NCBI RefSeq assembly: GCF_007748115.1
Contig: NZ_CP036289.1
Location: 992,001-1,056,000 of the forward strand
DNA from: Bremerella volcania
GTDB lineage: Bacteria > Planctomycetota > Planctomycetia > Pirellulales > Pirellulaceae
DNA: 64,000 bases
Direction of reading: 5' to 3'
The translations under genes and the position numbers were made by a program. This document shows, one piece after another, positions 19,145-30,100 of the stretch (its first letter is position 1; each line of letters starts with the position of its first letter). The notes under the pieces are model-generated. The model saw nothing but the letters and a program-made list of their open reading frames with translations. It was not told the DNA's origin and did no database searches.

Positions 19145-19636
19145 CTAGGTGGTGCCTTCTTCCACCTTCCAGGTGGCTTCGACCTTACCTTGGTTCGATC
19201 CGTCCTTACCGTACTGATTGTAGGTCCACTTGGCTTCTTCAAAGTTCATGCCGAACGATTCGGTCGGCACGGTGCCGTCGTCGTCAACCGCAGCACTGAA
19301 ACTGTAGCTGGTGACGATCACGTTCTTCAACTCGAACTGGAAGTAAGGCAGACGCTTGCCCTTGTCGCCCAGCGATTGGCACAGGTCGAGCTTAACGACC
19401 GGGTGAACCTTACCGGAAGCGACCGACTCGATGATCTTTGGACTCGACTTGTCCAATTCTTTGACACAGACCAGGTCGTCGAAGACGGCACTTTGCACGT
19501 TACGCGATGAACCCGACTTACCACGCTGCACCATGCGAGAAATGGCCTCGCTCACCGACAACAGGTTGATCCAGTTCTTGTGTTCCGAATCGGTGCTTTC
19601 CCCTGGAATGGCGTCGAAAAAGATGTAACCAGCCAT
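19145..19636 (-). CDS. hcp: Type VI secretion tube protein Hcp (TssD)
   Basis: 163 residues, the normal Hcp length. The start MAGYIFFDAIPGES matches the family, as do VSEAISRM, the LCVKELDKSSPKI region, the HPVVKLDLCQ strand and the late FELKNVIVTSYSFSA and SFGMNFEEAKWTY strands. Hcp forms hexameric rings that stack to the inner tube propelled by the contractile sheath. A GAGGGAG ribosome-binding site about 10 bases before the ATG supports strong translation. The gene has its own terminator before vgrG, which would fit the large excess of Hcp over VgrG. It is the first gene of the hcp-vgrG-PAAR group. Confidence 0.95.
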   Translation of the reverse strand: MAGYIFFDAIPGESTDSEHKNWINLLSVSEAISRMVQRGKSGSSRNVQSAVFDDLVCVKELDKSSPKIIESVASGKVHPVVKLDLCQSLGDKGKRLPYFQFELKNVIVTSYSFSAAVDDDGTVPTESFGMNFEEAKWTYNQYGKDGSNQGKVEATWKVEEGTT

Positions 19637-20035
19637 TACTTAACTCTCCCTCAAATCGTGAAATGTGTTAGATGGAACGATGGAATCGGCTTTGGCTCTT
19701 TTGTCCAATGCGAAACCCCTGTGTTTTAAACTCAGGTTGGCCTCGCTTCCCCTGAATGTACCTAGGTTTACGGCGCGTCTCGGAAATCGTTGCGTGGTTT
19801 TTAGAAAGAATCTGGGAAAACATTTCCCGTTGGGAAAAAGAAGGCTGGAGATGCATCTAAGGCATTGTATTTCAAGGGTTTGCGGCAATTTTTTTGATGC
19901 CTGATTACGCCGCCGCGGAGCCTATCCAAGTCATGCGCCGGCTGCTGCGATCGTGCTTGAGGCCGGGGTGAAAAGAGTTGCAGGCTTCAAGTGTCGCAGA
20001 AGAAGTAGTTCAGATCATAGTGTCGAGCCAGAATA
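19637..20035. other. Intergenic region upstream of hcp (399 bp)
   Basis: No convincing gene is seen here. It must contain the hcp promoter on the minus strand and the 3' end signals of the caspase-like/vWA gene. Apart from a short GGGAAA-acat-TTTCCC inverted repeat near 19815 I see no clear regulatory site, and no clear sigma-54 box. Confidence 0.4.
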
Positions 20036-23000
20036 TCACCATTTAGGAATTTGTACGTCAACGCTGAAGGAGGGTGCTCCCGTGGTCAATTGTTCGCGCG
20101 TCCAAATATCGATGCGCGGATTGGCAGCCGCTTCGACGTCGGTCTTGCTTTCATACATAAATCGATGGGTGATGTTCAGGATCTCTTTGCTGCCGTCGCC
20201 GGCCAGAGTATACGTTCGCTGAATTCGCGGCGGAGATGGCGTGATTCCCACGTGATGAGGCTGAATTCCCTGCGTTCCGGGATCAACTCGCACCACGATG
20301 TGGTATTTATACTGGTCCAGGCTGTTCGACGACTCGACTTTGAAATTGCCTGACTCGAAATCGGCCCCGCTGTTGGTCACATTGTTGACCAACAGGTCTC
20401 GCAGCGAGATGGTCTTCTTCGGCTCAATCGGCTTTTCAAGCTGGGTATAGACCTTCACCCGCGCCCATTTGGCAGCTGGCTGCCACTGATTCAAGCGGAT
20501 CAAGAATTCCGGAAACTGCGTTTCATTCCGTAGTAGCAGGTCGCTGAAGTACCGTGTCTCGAAGACTTCGTTGGTATGAAACGCGTTGGTGACACTCGGC
20601 ACGATTTCTGCCCAGACATGGAAAGGGCGAACGGTGAAGTGCGTGTCGTTGGTATTTTCCAGACGGACTGGGATTTCGAGCGTCCCTGTGTCGGGATCAG
20701 GGGCCTGGAAGTTAAGAATCCGAGCGAGGTACTCACCGTCGTATTTCAGGGCATCGTTGACCGAAATGTTTGCCTGAGCGGCTTCTTCGGCCGGGTCTTC
20801 GATGAAAACCAACTGTTTGAGTTTACCATCGTAAGCCAGGCGAACTTTCTCACCCCCTCGCAGCTGAATTTTGGCGGTATCGTTCGTGTGCAATTCGCGG
20901 ACGGTGTAGTCGTGGCGACGGTCATCGAAGCGATCCTTGGCGTACCAGATGGCCCCGAAATCGTAAGGGACGGGTTCTTTGGGGTCGTCGGTTCGCTGGA
21001 CCGTGAAGAAGATCTTCGTCTTTATCAACTCCTCGATGCGTTGCTTCAACTGAATCTGCTGATCGGCCGGAAGGAAGCCTCCCCGGCCTCGGTTTTTGGC
21101 TAGCCAGGCAATTTCAGTCAGCGTATTCGCCGGCGGTTTAGAGGTGGGATCGGTTTCCAGGTTGCGTGCCTGTTGCCCCAGGGCAAACCCCACGACTTGA
21201 AGTTGCGTGTTTCGATACTTTGGCTTATCCAACTCATCAATCAGGTTGATCGCACTGGTGCGGAAGGGGCGTCCTTGCGGGTCGTCGGCCTGATCGTTGG
21301 CACCGTCGGTAATCACAATAATCTGGGTGGGTTTGCTGGGGTCGACTTTCTGCAGGGCCTGGTAGATCGAGTAGTACAGTGGCGTCTCGCCGAAAGCTTC
21401 CAGGCCTTCGATCGCATCTTGAATGCGGGCAACGTCCACGCCGGGCTCGTTGCGCTGCGGCGCCCGATTGAGTAGCGGCGTCAGATTCTGGTTTTCCAGT
21501 GCCATGACGTCATTTGCCGGGACGATCCCGGCAGGGACGTCAACGCCTGGACGTTGGATCGCTCGGTTGTTGGCATCCCAGCCGACACGGCTGCCGAATG
21601 CATAGGTGAGCACACGGAATTGCCCCTTGGGACTTGCCATCGTTCCCAGAATGTCTTTCAGCACTCCCTTAGCGACGCTCATGCGGGACGCCGGTGGGTT
21701 GCCTGGAACCACTTTGGCCATGGTCGCCGAACAATCCAAAATGAAGATGACGTCCGCGGTGCCGGACAATTCTCCCGTAACCGAGACCGTGGGCTGACGG
21801 AACGGGAAAGGATTGATGTCAACGACTTGGGTTATGCTGTCTGGCCGTTGCGTACCAGAGATATTAAGTGGAAAACGTCGAACGTTTCCGCGAAAACGAA
21901 ATCGCTCCGTGCGGGAAGTGGTCTGCAAGACCTGTTTGGTTTTGATGACCTGCTCGAACAGACGCTGTGACTGGTAGAGCCCCGGGGGCTGCGTATCGAA
22001 CGGATGGCACGGCTCGACTTTGCCCGTTGAGTCTCCGACGGCGATGGCTTTCCCTTCGTCCACCAGCAAGTCGATCGCCGAGATGCCGGCTGGAATAGAC
22101 TGTGGAAAGTGAATGGTCAGTTTATGCTTGATGTCGTCAGAGGAATCGTTGATCGACTCGTCCGGATTACCGACTTGGATCCATTGGCTATAGTCTTTTC
22201 GCAACGTGGCTAAGCGGTTAATGACCTTGCCCGCCAATTCGCTGGGAGCATTCGCCGATTCGATGCTAAACGGACCGAGAAAACTTTGCGAAAGCCGGTC
22301 GAAGTAAGGATTGACCGAGTTGTTTCCCCAGAAATCTTCCATCGCTCGATTGGCCGACCAGGCCAAGTGTTCCTTCCGCTGAATACGGAATTCGATCTGG
22401 GAAGGGGTCTTTTCATTGCCATCCAATCGCGATCGATTCCGGACGACAAGCCCGGTAAATGCGGTCGCCTCGGCTGCGTTGGGGGCACTCGGAAACGATT
22501 CGATTTCCCGCGTGGGTGCCAGCGAGCTTTCCAATGCCTGTTCAACCACCCTTTCCGCAAACAAGACCACAGACCCGGTATCTTTCAAAAGCAGCGCGGC
22601 ATTCGACTCACGATCGGGACTTAACGGGGCGATACGATAGTCGGATGTCCCGCCGGCCTGATTCAATGCGAGTTGCCACGGCCCCTTCTCATAAGAGGAC
22701 AGCCCGAGAATCAACGGGCTCATGGAGTCAGGCTTGACGTTTACGTTGCCCAGCGACTGACCCAAGATCGACTGCTTCTTCGCACGCAGCGAATTTCGGT
22801 CGTAGGTCGTCATCGATGGCGTAAGCTTCGCGACAAAGCGAACCCGCAACAGGTTGTAGATTTCCAGTAGCGTTTCCGAATCAGAACGGTCCTTACCCCC
22901 TTGGGCGTCGATGATGTCTTGGGATTCGCGATTGAGAAACCGGACCACATCGCTATAGTTCTGGGTAATCTCATCGATCAACTGCTGTTCGGGTACGGCC

Positions 23001-25339
23001 ACCTTGGTGTAGTCCGGGCGGCTCTCTCCCTCCAGTTTGCGGGGAGTGAGTGCGTTGGCCAATTCGTGGGTTTTCTCGATGGCGGTGGTTACTTGACCCA
23101 GACGCAGCTGACGATCGGCATTCGGGTAAGGGTGATGGGTTAGCCACGACAATAGGAACGGAGCGGAAACCCGCACGCTGTCGACCACCACGTAGGCCTC
23201 AATCAACCGAGCCTTCCTCTTCTCCAACGCTTCGAGCCCCTTCGAACCCTCAGCGAGAGGGCGAATCAGGTCCATTGCTTGCTTGGGTTGCAGAGCAAAC
23301 AAGCGATCTTCCGCTTCGCGACGCACTTCATCGGCATTGTCGAGCCCTTGTTCGAGCCAAGGGAAGACGCGTTGGTCTTCGACGAAGGCAATCTTTTCGA
23401 TCCGGCGTCGGCACGCGAGCGCATCCACCATGGCATTACGATAGTCGGTGGCATCGTAAGAACTCGCTTCGATGCCGAAGTTCGTCTCTAAGGTCTTGAA
23501 GAAATCACGCAGCATTGCGAGAAACTCGATCTCGACGACATGCATTCCTTCGTTTTCACCTTGGACCGGCGAATTGGGAGCCGAACGCAAATATTCGAGA
23601 ATCAAGTCGATGTTCGCGGGGGTCATGTCCCGCTGGTTTTCCTTCGTGTAATGATCGAGAAGGAATTCCGCCGCGGCGTAATAGTCTGGGCAGACCAGTG
23701 GCTTCGTTCGTTTCTCGGTGGGAAGTTCCTTATCCTTTTCTTCTTCCGCAATCTTGTCCGAGTTGGCTTTTAATTCCGCCAAGGTGGGGATCTTGGTGAG
23801 TGGGCCAGGGTGTGTCGAACGCCAGCAGGCAAGGCTGCTTATCGGGAATGGTTCGGCATCGGCCAGGTCGCGTTGAAGACTACTTCCCTGGTAGTACGGC
23901 AACTGGGAATTCATGATGGCACTCTTCGCTCCGGTATCGTACTGCGCGAGCGTCATGGCCAGGCTGTCGATCGACTTGTTGAGGGCCTTCAGGCTTTGCG
24001 TGAGCTCTGACTGATAAGCTACGCCTGACTCTGCCAGGCTCTCGGCCCGGGTCAGGTCGTATTGAATCAAGCTAAATCGGTAAGGCGCCAATTTCAGAGC
24101 GCCATGATCGCCGAGAAGTTGCAGCGCGTCCCATAGCTGCGATAAACGCTCCTGGTCGGAAGTGCCTGAGCCAGCCGCACTGTTGGGGCTAATCTGGAAC
24201 TTGGCGTCGCCCACGCGGCTAAGCAGCACATTGGCGGGGCCGGGAGATTGCCCAATCGGAATCAAAAGTGGAACCTGGCGAGAATTGCGATGTTGGACAG
24301 CCCAGTCGTCGACATTCTTCTGAAGATAGGCTTCCATCTCGGCTAGAGACACGCTGTCGTCATCAACCGACGAGGGCATTTCGTTGGCCTCGCCCATGAT
24401 CCCACGACCAAAAAAGAGGCCGAAATTCGTGCCCCCTTCAAACGGATTGGCCCAAGACTTTTGCCCGTCGCTGCTGGATAGCAGCAGATAGGTATTGGAA
24501 AGCTGAATGTTCTGAGGAAGCGACTTGGCTAACAATTGAGCGGAAGACGGAAAGTCGTTGTAGAGACGGTTCGCCGACCATTGCGACTCCATACGCCCCA
24601 TGTCGAAAACCAGAAGCTTGTACGATTTGGGATGCTTCTTCACCTTCGGGTGATCGGCAATCGCTCGGAGGATCGATTCCAGGGGAACAAGCTTGCCGTC
24701 GGCCACCGGCCTGTTGGGTGAAAGGGCCTGGCTGTTCTTGGCCACCAGGTACGGAACGCCATCGAAGTTGGTGATGCCGTGGCAGCTGAAATAGAAGATC
24801 CATCCGCCGGGACGCGGTCCCCCTGGGCCGTTGGCCGTTTCGAGGTACTTCGTCACGGCCGAGGTAAATTCGGCTTCGTTCAGATTGGTCCATGGCTTCT
24901 TCTGCTCGGCCCCGGCGGCCATTCCTTGGCCGGCTACGAGTTCAATATTGCTTGCCGAGTCCTCCATCGAGAGGGTGAAGTTGCTGCGATCTTCCTGGGC
25001 AAAAGCATTGGGAGCCCACAACGAGTCATCGTGCTCGAGCGTGGCCAGGTGCATCATCGGGGTTTTCGTGGGTTGGCAACCAATAATCGCGATGAACGAG
25101 CCAACCAGCAGTACCAGGGCAAATAACAGAAGGTTGAGAATGCCGATGTTCTTCGGCCCCTTCGGTTTGTTATCTTGCAGATAGGTCTTCTCAGAACGGT
25201 GGCCTCCGGTTGCCGGTTCGTTCTTCTTGCGACCACGCCAATCAGAAGGGTCTTTGGGCGAACTGGGAGCAGGCTGAGGAGAATGAGCCGGTTTGCTTTT
25301 GGACTTTGGTTTACTCTTACCTTCTCGCCAATCGGCCAT
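20036..25339 (-). CDS. Giant membrane-anchored caspase-like (inactive) and vWA-domain protein
   Basis: 1,767 residues. The first 60 residues are basic and Pro/Lys-rich, followed by one membrane segment (about 64-88), giving a cytoplasmic N-terminus and a large extracytoplasmic body. Residues about 150-370 look like a caspase/C14 fold: IFYFSCHG (about 183) matches the His motif, but where the nucleophile motif D-x-C is expected (KLLVFDMGR, about 245) there is D-M-G, so the catalytic Cys is absent. A long alpha-rich middle follows. A von Willebrand A domain lies at about 1190-1430 (FILDCSATM as a DxSxT metal site, TQIIVITDGAND), followed by beta-rich domains to the end. It is probably a binding scaffold rather than a protease. 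It lies next to hcp and is followed in the locus by a second inactive caspase-like giant. Confidence 0.75.
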   Translation of the reverse strand: MADWREGKSKPKSKSKPAHSPQPAPSSPKDPSDWRGRKKNEPATGGHRSEKTYLQDNKPKGPKNIGILNLLLFALVLLVGSFIAIIGCQPTKTPMMHLATLEHDDSLWAPNAFAQEDRSNFTLSMEDSASNIELVAGQGMAAGAEQKKPWTNLNEAEFTSAVTKYLETANGPGGPRPGGWIFYFSCHGITNFDGVPYLVAKNSQALSPNRPVADGKLVPLESILRAIADHPKVKKHPKSYKLLVFDMGRMESQWSANRLYNDFPSSAQLLAKSLPQNIQLSNTYLLLSSSDGQKSWANPFEGGTNFGLFFGRGIMGEANEMPSSVDDDSVSLAEMEAYLQKNVDDWAVQHRNSRQVPLLIPIGQSPGPANVLLSRVGDAKFQISPNSAAGSGTSDQERLSQLWDALQLLGDHGALKLAPYRFSLIQYDLTRAESLAESGVAYQSELTQSLKALNKSIDSLAMTLAQYDTGAKSAIMNSQLPYYQGSSLQRDLADAEPFPISSLACWRSTHPGPLTKIPTLAELKANSDKIAEEEKDKELPTEKRTKPLVCPDYYAAAEFLLDHYTKENQRDMTPANIDLILEYLRSAPNSPVQGENEGMHVVEIEFLAMLRDFFKTLETNFGIEASSYDATDYRNAMVDALACRRRIEKIAFVEDQRVFPWLEQGLDNADEVRREAEDRLFALQPKQAMDLIRPLAEGSKGLEALEKRKARLIEAYVVVDSVRVSAPFLLSWLTHHPYPNADRQLRLGQVTTAIEKTHELANALTPRKLEGESRPDYTKVAVPEQQLIDEITQNYSDVVRFLNRESQDIIDAQGGKDRSDSETLLEIYNLLRVRFVAKLTPSMTTYDRNSLRAKKQSILGQSLGNVNVKPDSMSPLILGLSSYEKGPWQLALNQAGGTSDYRIAPLSPDRESNAALLLKDTGSVVLFAERVVEQALESSLAPTREIESFPSAPNAAEATAFTGLVVRNRSRLDGNEKTPSQIEFRIQRKEHLAWSANRAMEDFWGNNSVNPYFDRLSQSFLGPFSIESANAPSELAGKVINRLATLRKDYSQWIQVGNPDESINDSSDDIKHKLTIHFPQSIPAGISAIDLLVDEGKAIAVGDSTGKVEPCHPFDTQPPGLYQSQRLFEQVIKTKQVLQTTSRTERFRFRGNVRRFPLNISGTQRPDSITQVVDINPFPFRQPTVSVTGELSGTADVIFILDCSATMAKVVPGNPPASRMSVAKGVLKDILGTMASPKGQFRVLTYAFGSRVGWDANNRAIQRPGVDVPAGIVPANDVMALENQNLTPLLNRAPQRNEPGVDVARIQDAIEGLEAFGETPLYYSIYQALQKVDPSKPTQIIVITDGANDQADDPQGRPFRTSAINLIDELDKPKYRNTQLQVVGFALGQQARNLETDPTSKPPANTLTEIAWLAKNRGRGGFLPADQQIQLKQRIEELIKTKIFFTVQRTDDPKEPVPYDFGAIWYAKDRFDDRRHDYTVRELHTNDTAKIQLRGGEKVRLAYDGKLKQLVFIEDPAEEAAQANISVNDALKYDGEYLARILNFQAPDPDTGTLEIPVRLENTNDTHFTVRPFHVWAEIVPSVTNAFHTNEVFETRYFSDLLLRNETQFPEFLIRLNQWQPAAKWARVKVYTQLEKPIEPKKTISLRDLLVNNVTNSGADFESGNFKVESSNSLDQYKYHIVVRVDPGTQGIQPHHVGITPSPPRIQRTYTLAGDGSKEILNITHRFMYESKTDVEAAANPRIDIWTREQLTTGAPSFSVDVQIPKW

Positions 25340-25526
25340 GATACTCGCCTAGCTCCTATCCATTGCACATGGGAGTCAATCGAATCTCGGTCGCAATCGT
25401 TCTCTGGCGGTGATTGTAAAACAATCCTGATGCCTTTCCATCGAGGTTACCAGATAAACACTTCCTAAGAGAGCGAGATTCTCCGAAAATCATGGACGCG
25501 GAGCATCTGCCGGGGGCGACAAGAAA

Positions 25527-25566
25527 GCAAAACGCCACGTCATGGATAGCCAATGACGTGGCGTTT
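25527..25566 (-). terminator. Intrinsic terminator after the HEAT-like lipoprotein gene
   Basis: A 14-bp perfect stem (AAACGCCACGTCAT with ATGACGTGGCGTTT, 9-nt loop). On the minus strand it is followed by TTTTGCTTTC. It lies 31 bases after the stop codon of the lipoprotein gene. Confidence 0.85.
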
Positions 25567-25597
25567 GATGGCATTCAAACTTGCGGAGACAGATCGA

Positions 25598-26821
25598 CTA
25601 GCGGGCAATCGAGATCGAGCTGCCTGGTCGCAGTACTCGCAGTGCCAACCCATCGACGGGGCTGACGTGTACCAGGCTGCCGTCAACCTTCATGACCTTC
25701 ACTTTGCCGTCGATCGTGTGATCGCCACGGCGGCTGTGAATCTGAACAGCCAACACTTCGCCGACAGCCACTTTGGCTGTCTTAGGCATGTGCATCACAG
25801 CGGTGTTGGCGTGATCCAGGACGAACTCGACTTTGGTGCTCACGATGGCTGGTTCCTTCGCAACCGGTACTTCGGGAACCAGGAAGGAATCTTCTTGTTG
25901 ATCGTGGACAACTAGTGGTGCCGCCGAGGAAACCACTTGTGCCGAGACCGTCTTCACTTCCGACTTCTTGACGACCTGGGCTGGGATTTCGCCAGCGAAT
26001 CCCACGTTGATCGGGGCATAGAAGTTGGTTTCTGGGGCCTTGACCGGAGCGGCTGGCAGCGAAACGAATTCCGCGTTCTGCAGCTTCGAGTTCGAGGCTT
26101 CCATCGGTGCCGGTGGTGGAATCGGTGGCAGCGGTTCGCCAGTGCCAGGAGCCGTTTCGCGATCAGGTACCGGTGGAGTTGGAACCGTTTCACGATTTTC
26201 GTTATCACTTGGCTGTACGCTGATCGGTGGGCAAGCCGACAGAGCACGCATGGCGATTGCTCGGACTTCAGCCGAAGGTTCGTGCCAACATCCGTCCGTT
26301 TCGCCGTAGGCCATGTCCTGCAGCTTCTCTTGGATTTTTTCGGTGCAACAGTTGTTACCGCAGCCGTCGTGGCAGCTGCAGTTACCCACCAATGTCAGAA
26401 CGGTCTCGGCGGCGGTCTTACGCACTTCTTCCGTGCAATCGTTCAGACCGGCCAGCAGGGCGGCTTCGACCTTGCCTTCCTTGTCGTAGCATCCACAACC
26501 GATGGTCGCGAGATACTTCAAGGCCTTGATCTTCTGTGGTGCCAGATCTTCCTCGGCCTTGATCTCGGCGGCAGCCTTGATTGCGGGGTTCGGAGATTCC
26601 AAGTTGGCTGGGTCGGCAATGCGCTTCAGAGGAGGAGTGCGTTCCCGCTGTGGGTTGTTACCTCGACGGTTGACCCAGTTGGCATTGGCGGCATCAAATG
26701 CCTGGGGAATGCCCAGCTTGTTCCAGACCGTTACGGTTGGAGGAGCTGAGTGGATTGCACATCCATTGACGAACATGGCTACGCACGCGAGCACGGCGTA
26801 CGGCAAAGCTGGCCTGACCAT
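25598..26821 (-). CDS. Cys-rich HEAT-like lipoprotein with C-terminal beta domain
   Basis: 407 residues. The N-terminus is a lipoprotein signal peptide with lipobox FVNGC (Cys at about 21). Residues about 85-215 are helical and look like HEAT-type repeats (AALLAGLNDCTEEVRKTAAE, then AEVRAIAMRAL), interrupted by a striking Cys cluster (GCGCYD, NCSCHDGCGNNCC, GCWHEP) that could bind metal or form disulfides. A long Pro-rich linker follows (about 225-300), then a small C-terminal beta domain (about 335-407) with KVEFVLDH and VKVMKVDGSLVHVSPVDG, possibly for ligand or wall contact. The start is supported by an AGGAAG site 7 bases before the ATG. It stands between the two caspase-like giants and has its own terminator. 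Family name and function are not recognised; anchoring to the outer membrane is inferred. Confidence 0.75.
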   Translation of the reverse strand: MVRPALPYAVLACVAMFVNGCAIHSAPPTVTVWNKLGIPQAFDAANANWVNRRGNNPQRERTPPLKRIADPANLESPNPAIKAAAEIKAEEDLAPQKIKALKYLATIGCGCYDKEGKVEAALLAGLNDCTEEVRKTAAETVLTLVGNCSCHDGCGNNCCTEKIQEKLQDMAYGETDGCWHEPSAEVRAIAMRALSACPPISVQPSDNENRETVPTPPVPDRETAPGTGEPLPPIPPPAPMEASNSKLQNAEFVSLPAAPVKAPETNFYAPINVGFAGEIPAQVVKKSEVKTVSAQVVSSAAPLVVHDQQEDSFLVPEVPVAKEPAIVSTKVEFVLDHANTAVMHMPKTAKVAVGEVLAVQIHSRRGDHTIDGKVKVMKVDGSLVHVSPVDGLALRVLRPGSSISIAR

Positions 26822-27128
26822 GGAAAACTTCCTGTTGGTTATGTCGCAAATTCGAGGAATGCCTTTGGTGGTGGTCAGTTCAAATGCACGGGATCAACGG
26901 GCATTAAAATTCCCCCCACATGCACTACCATCGGAGTCCATGTCCCATAAAAACAGTATTCAAGATGCTTGCGCAATGATCTCCCCAAGTTGCGAACTCA
27001 CCGCGACCCGTAATATTTGCCAAGTTTTCCAGGTCGAGGCCCACATCTGGAAAGGTGTGGGGGCTGGGGAGACTGTCGAAGCTGAGCGAATGCTAGCGAT
27101 GCGAGGACTACAAAAATAGAGAAACCGA
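26822..27128. other. Intergenic region (307 bp) between the lipoprotein and the second caspase-like gene
   Basis: A 60-codon open frame (26940-27119, plus strand) exists but has no family resemblance and poor start context. I see no RNA, repeat or clear operator. The lipoprotein promoter must lie here on the minus strand. Confidence 0.4.
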
Positions 27129-30100
27129 CTAGTCGAACTTCAGTTTGTAGACCGGAGCGCGTTCTTTGGCGGGGGTGGCCTGGGCCACGGTCTCGGTCGA
27201 TTTGATTCCGCCAGAGGATTGCCGCCCACTCGACTCAAGCGTGTAGTTTGTCCCCGGTTTGAGCATATCACTTTCAAAGACCCAGGTAACGCCGTCCGGG
27301 TCGAGTCGTGGCTGGAGAGGTAGTTCCTTGATGCTCGGCTTGTACTTCGGATCGGTGGCAGGGCGTCCGTTCACGAAAACGACTTGCGCCTTGATGACCA
27401 TTAGCCGCATCGGGCCGTCCCCGTTCATCGGTTCGTCACTCTTGGGACCAACCCGCACGATCAGGTCCAGTGGCTCCGACTTCAGATCAGCGCGATTCAC
27501 GGCGCGAACGCGCAGCTTGTGGGTGGTGCCAACATCCCACTTTAGCTCTGCCGGTTGGATGTTCAGCAGGAACTGGGGAACCCGCAAGAAGGCATCGTTG
27601 GGGTTGGGCAAGATGTTTCCAACCAGCGGCTCCAGTTTCAAAGGCTTGTCGGCAATCGTGTCGCCTGGGCCGGGGGAACCGTACTCCAGGCATTTAATGC
27701 CAGAATCATTGTCTTGCGTGGGGATCGTCACCTTGAGCCCTTCGTTGACGGGAATCGTCAGGGGCGACGGCTGAATGTTGATCGTGGGAGGGTCTTTGTC
27801 GATCACGACCGGAATTCGCAAATCGTTGACCCGTTTGGGGCCATTGTAGATTTCGACGACAAAGTCTCCGACAAAGGTCTCGTACGTTTTGGCACTCAAT
27901 CCAGAGGCAACGACGTCTTCTAGCGTCGCCGTGATCACGAGTGGACCTTCTGCCTGGGCGGCGGTCAGTTGGGCCGAGAACGACCGATTCGAGTAAATCG
28001 TCTCGGTGAAGTTCAGCCGAGCCGACTCGAAACCATTCCCTGCTTCAAGCAACCCCAGCTGGATCTTGTCGGGATTGATCTCGCTGGCACCGTTGAAGCT
28101 GTTGGTGTCGGTCGAGATCGCCATCATCCAGTCAATGGTTTCGATGTTGGAGGGGAGGATGATGGGAAGTCGACTCGCCGGCCAGGACGAGGCCATGACT
28201 GGGATCGACGGCAGAGGTTTTTCTTCGTCCTCAACGTGTGGAAAGTAAGAGTCGAGACGCAGAGCCTCGAACCCGGCCGAGCCGTCGGCATCGAGTTTTC
28301 CTGAATCCAAATCCATGACATTACGAAACGCACGCCGTAGCGTCGGAAGTTTTTCACCGGACGCAACATCCAGCAGAACAGGACGTTTGACGGGCTTGGT
28401 TCCATCGAGATTGAGAATCGCGCCAAGCGTCACCGTGGCTTCGGGGGAAGCAATCGTGCCGAAGGCCTGACGCTTGATGAGTTCTGATTCACCGAACGTC
28501 TCTTCCCATTTCCAATCCCATTCCACGCGAATAGGCACCTTGGCCAGGTTATGGGGAAGACCAGGAAAGCCAAACAGTCGTTGCTCGTCCCACGTTGCCG
28601 TCGGAAGCGATTGGGGACCGGTGATCGGTTGAACGACCATTTCCAAGCGTGAAAGCTTGTCCGCTGGTAAAACCGCCGTCTGGACGTCCAAGTACGATTG
28701 AGGTTTACGCGGTACCCACTCGATCCAACGCATCCAGCGAACCGGCTTGTTGTTGGCGTCCTTGTTTTCCTGGTCTTCGATGACCACCAACAGTCCGTTG
28801 GAAATATCGGTGGGCGTGACCTTGCCCGTTTCACCGGGCTTTCCGTCGGGGCCAGGGGGGCCTGGCGGACCGGTAAATTTCAGCCACTGGCATCGCTCGG
28901 GCTGGACCGCCTCATTCACAATGCGTCCACGTGCCCTGGTCGCGGGTGGCGGGATCTGATCGTACGACGTCAGGCTGATACCGCTTGCCACGCCGGTGGG
29001 CAGGAAATCGGTGCCCAGGTTCACCATGGGACGCTCGAAGGTCGCCACACGCCAGGGGGCGATTTCGGCTGCTTGACTATCCGCTCCACCTTCCAGAGGT
29101 TTGCGATGATACTGGTCCGAGAAAATACGCCCCGTCGGCATCAGGCTCGTCTCAGGTCGAATGACCGGGTATAGCGAGACATTCACTTTACGATTGATCC
29201 GCGAGCGATTGATGACACCCAAACGGAATTCAGACTCCCGGTTGTCGAACAAGGGGATCTGTACGCGCTGGCCGTAGTAGATGCCTGGCCCGGATGCGCC
29301 GACTTGTTGGACGACGATATCGACCTGCTCGGCCCACGGAAGAGAAACGTTCAGCTTGCCGGATCGACTTGCCTCGGCGCCAGGCGGAATGAACTTGGCG
29401 GGAATCGTGAACTCGATCGGTTCGCTTTGGGCCGCTCGGATGTCCGATTTGTTTTCCCGCAAGGCATTCGCTTCGCGGTCGAGCTTGGCCGAGACACGAC
29501 CTTGGATGGTGATCGGACCGCTGGCATCAATCGTGTAGTTCAACGTCCCGCTGGACGAGTCGAAGCTGCCGTTCTTGAACGAGACGCTTAACGCATTGCG
29601 ATCATAATCGACGGTGAAAACGACTTGCCCCGGCGGAAAATTCGCGGCCGTCAACTCAAACTCGAAATCGACCTGCTCGTCGATACGATCTAGCTGGAGC
29701 GATTGCGTTTCCTTGCCGGGTCTTACCGTTAGACGCGGTATCTTTTCCTTGACGGGAAAACGAAAGGGGAGGGGAGCCACATGCCCAACAATCTGTGGCG
29801 TGTCGCGCCAATCGAGTGTGCGCACCCGGACCTGGTAACGGACCTGGTCACGATAATCGGTATCCGATGGCATGTTGGCTTGGATCGTACCGCCTAAATC
29901 AACGAACGGAGTTGCCGAGTCTTCGGGGGGTGGGCTGCCGGCTGAGGATATCTGCAAGTAGAGATCCCTAAGCTTCTCCATGCTTTCCTCCGAGGCCCGC
30001 GGCAACATCGCCGTCGACAGCCGCGCCAGGAAAGGGGCCGAGTTATCGATATACGTGTATTCGGGCACCGGCTGCTGCGAGAATTCTCGGAGCGAGTCGG

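Noticed and set aside
18997-19242. N-terminal extension of VgrG to 19242
   Set aside because: It would run through the hcp terminator and overlap the hcp coding region; the VgrG family begins near MNQAQEHRAF.
26502-27119. 205-codon plus-strand frame covering the lipoprotein start and the following gap
   Set aside because: The first half is antisense to a well-supported lipoprotein; the remaining 60 codons have no support.
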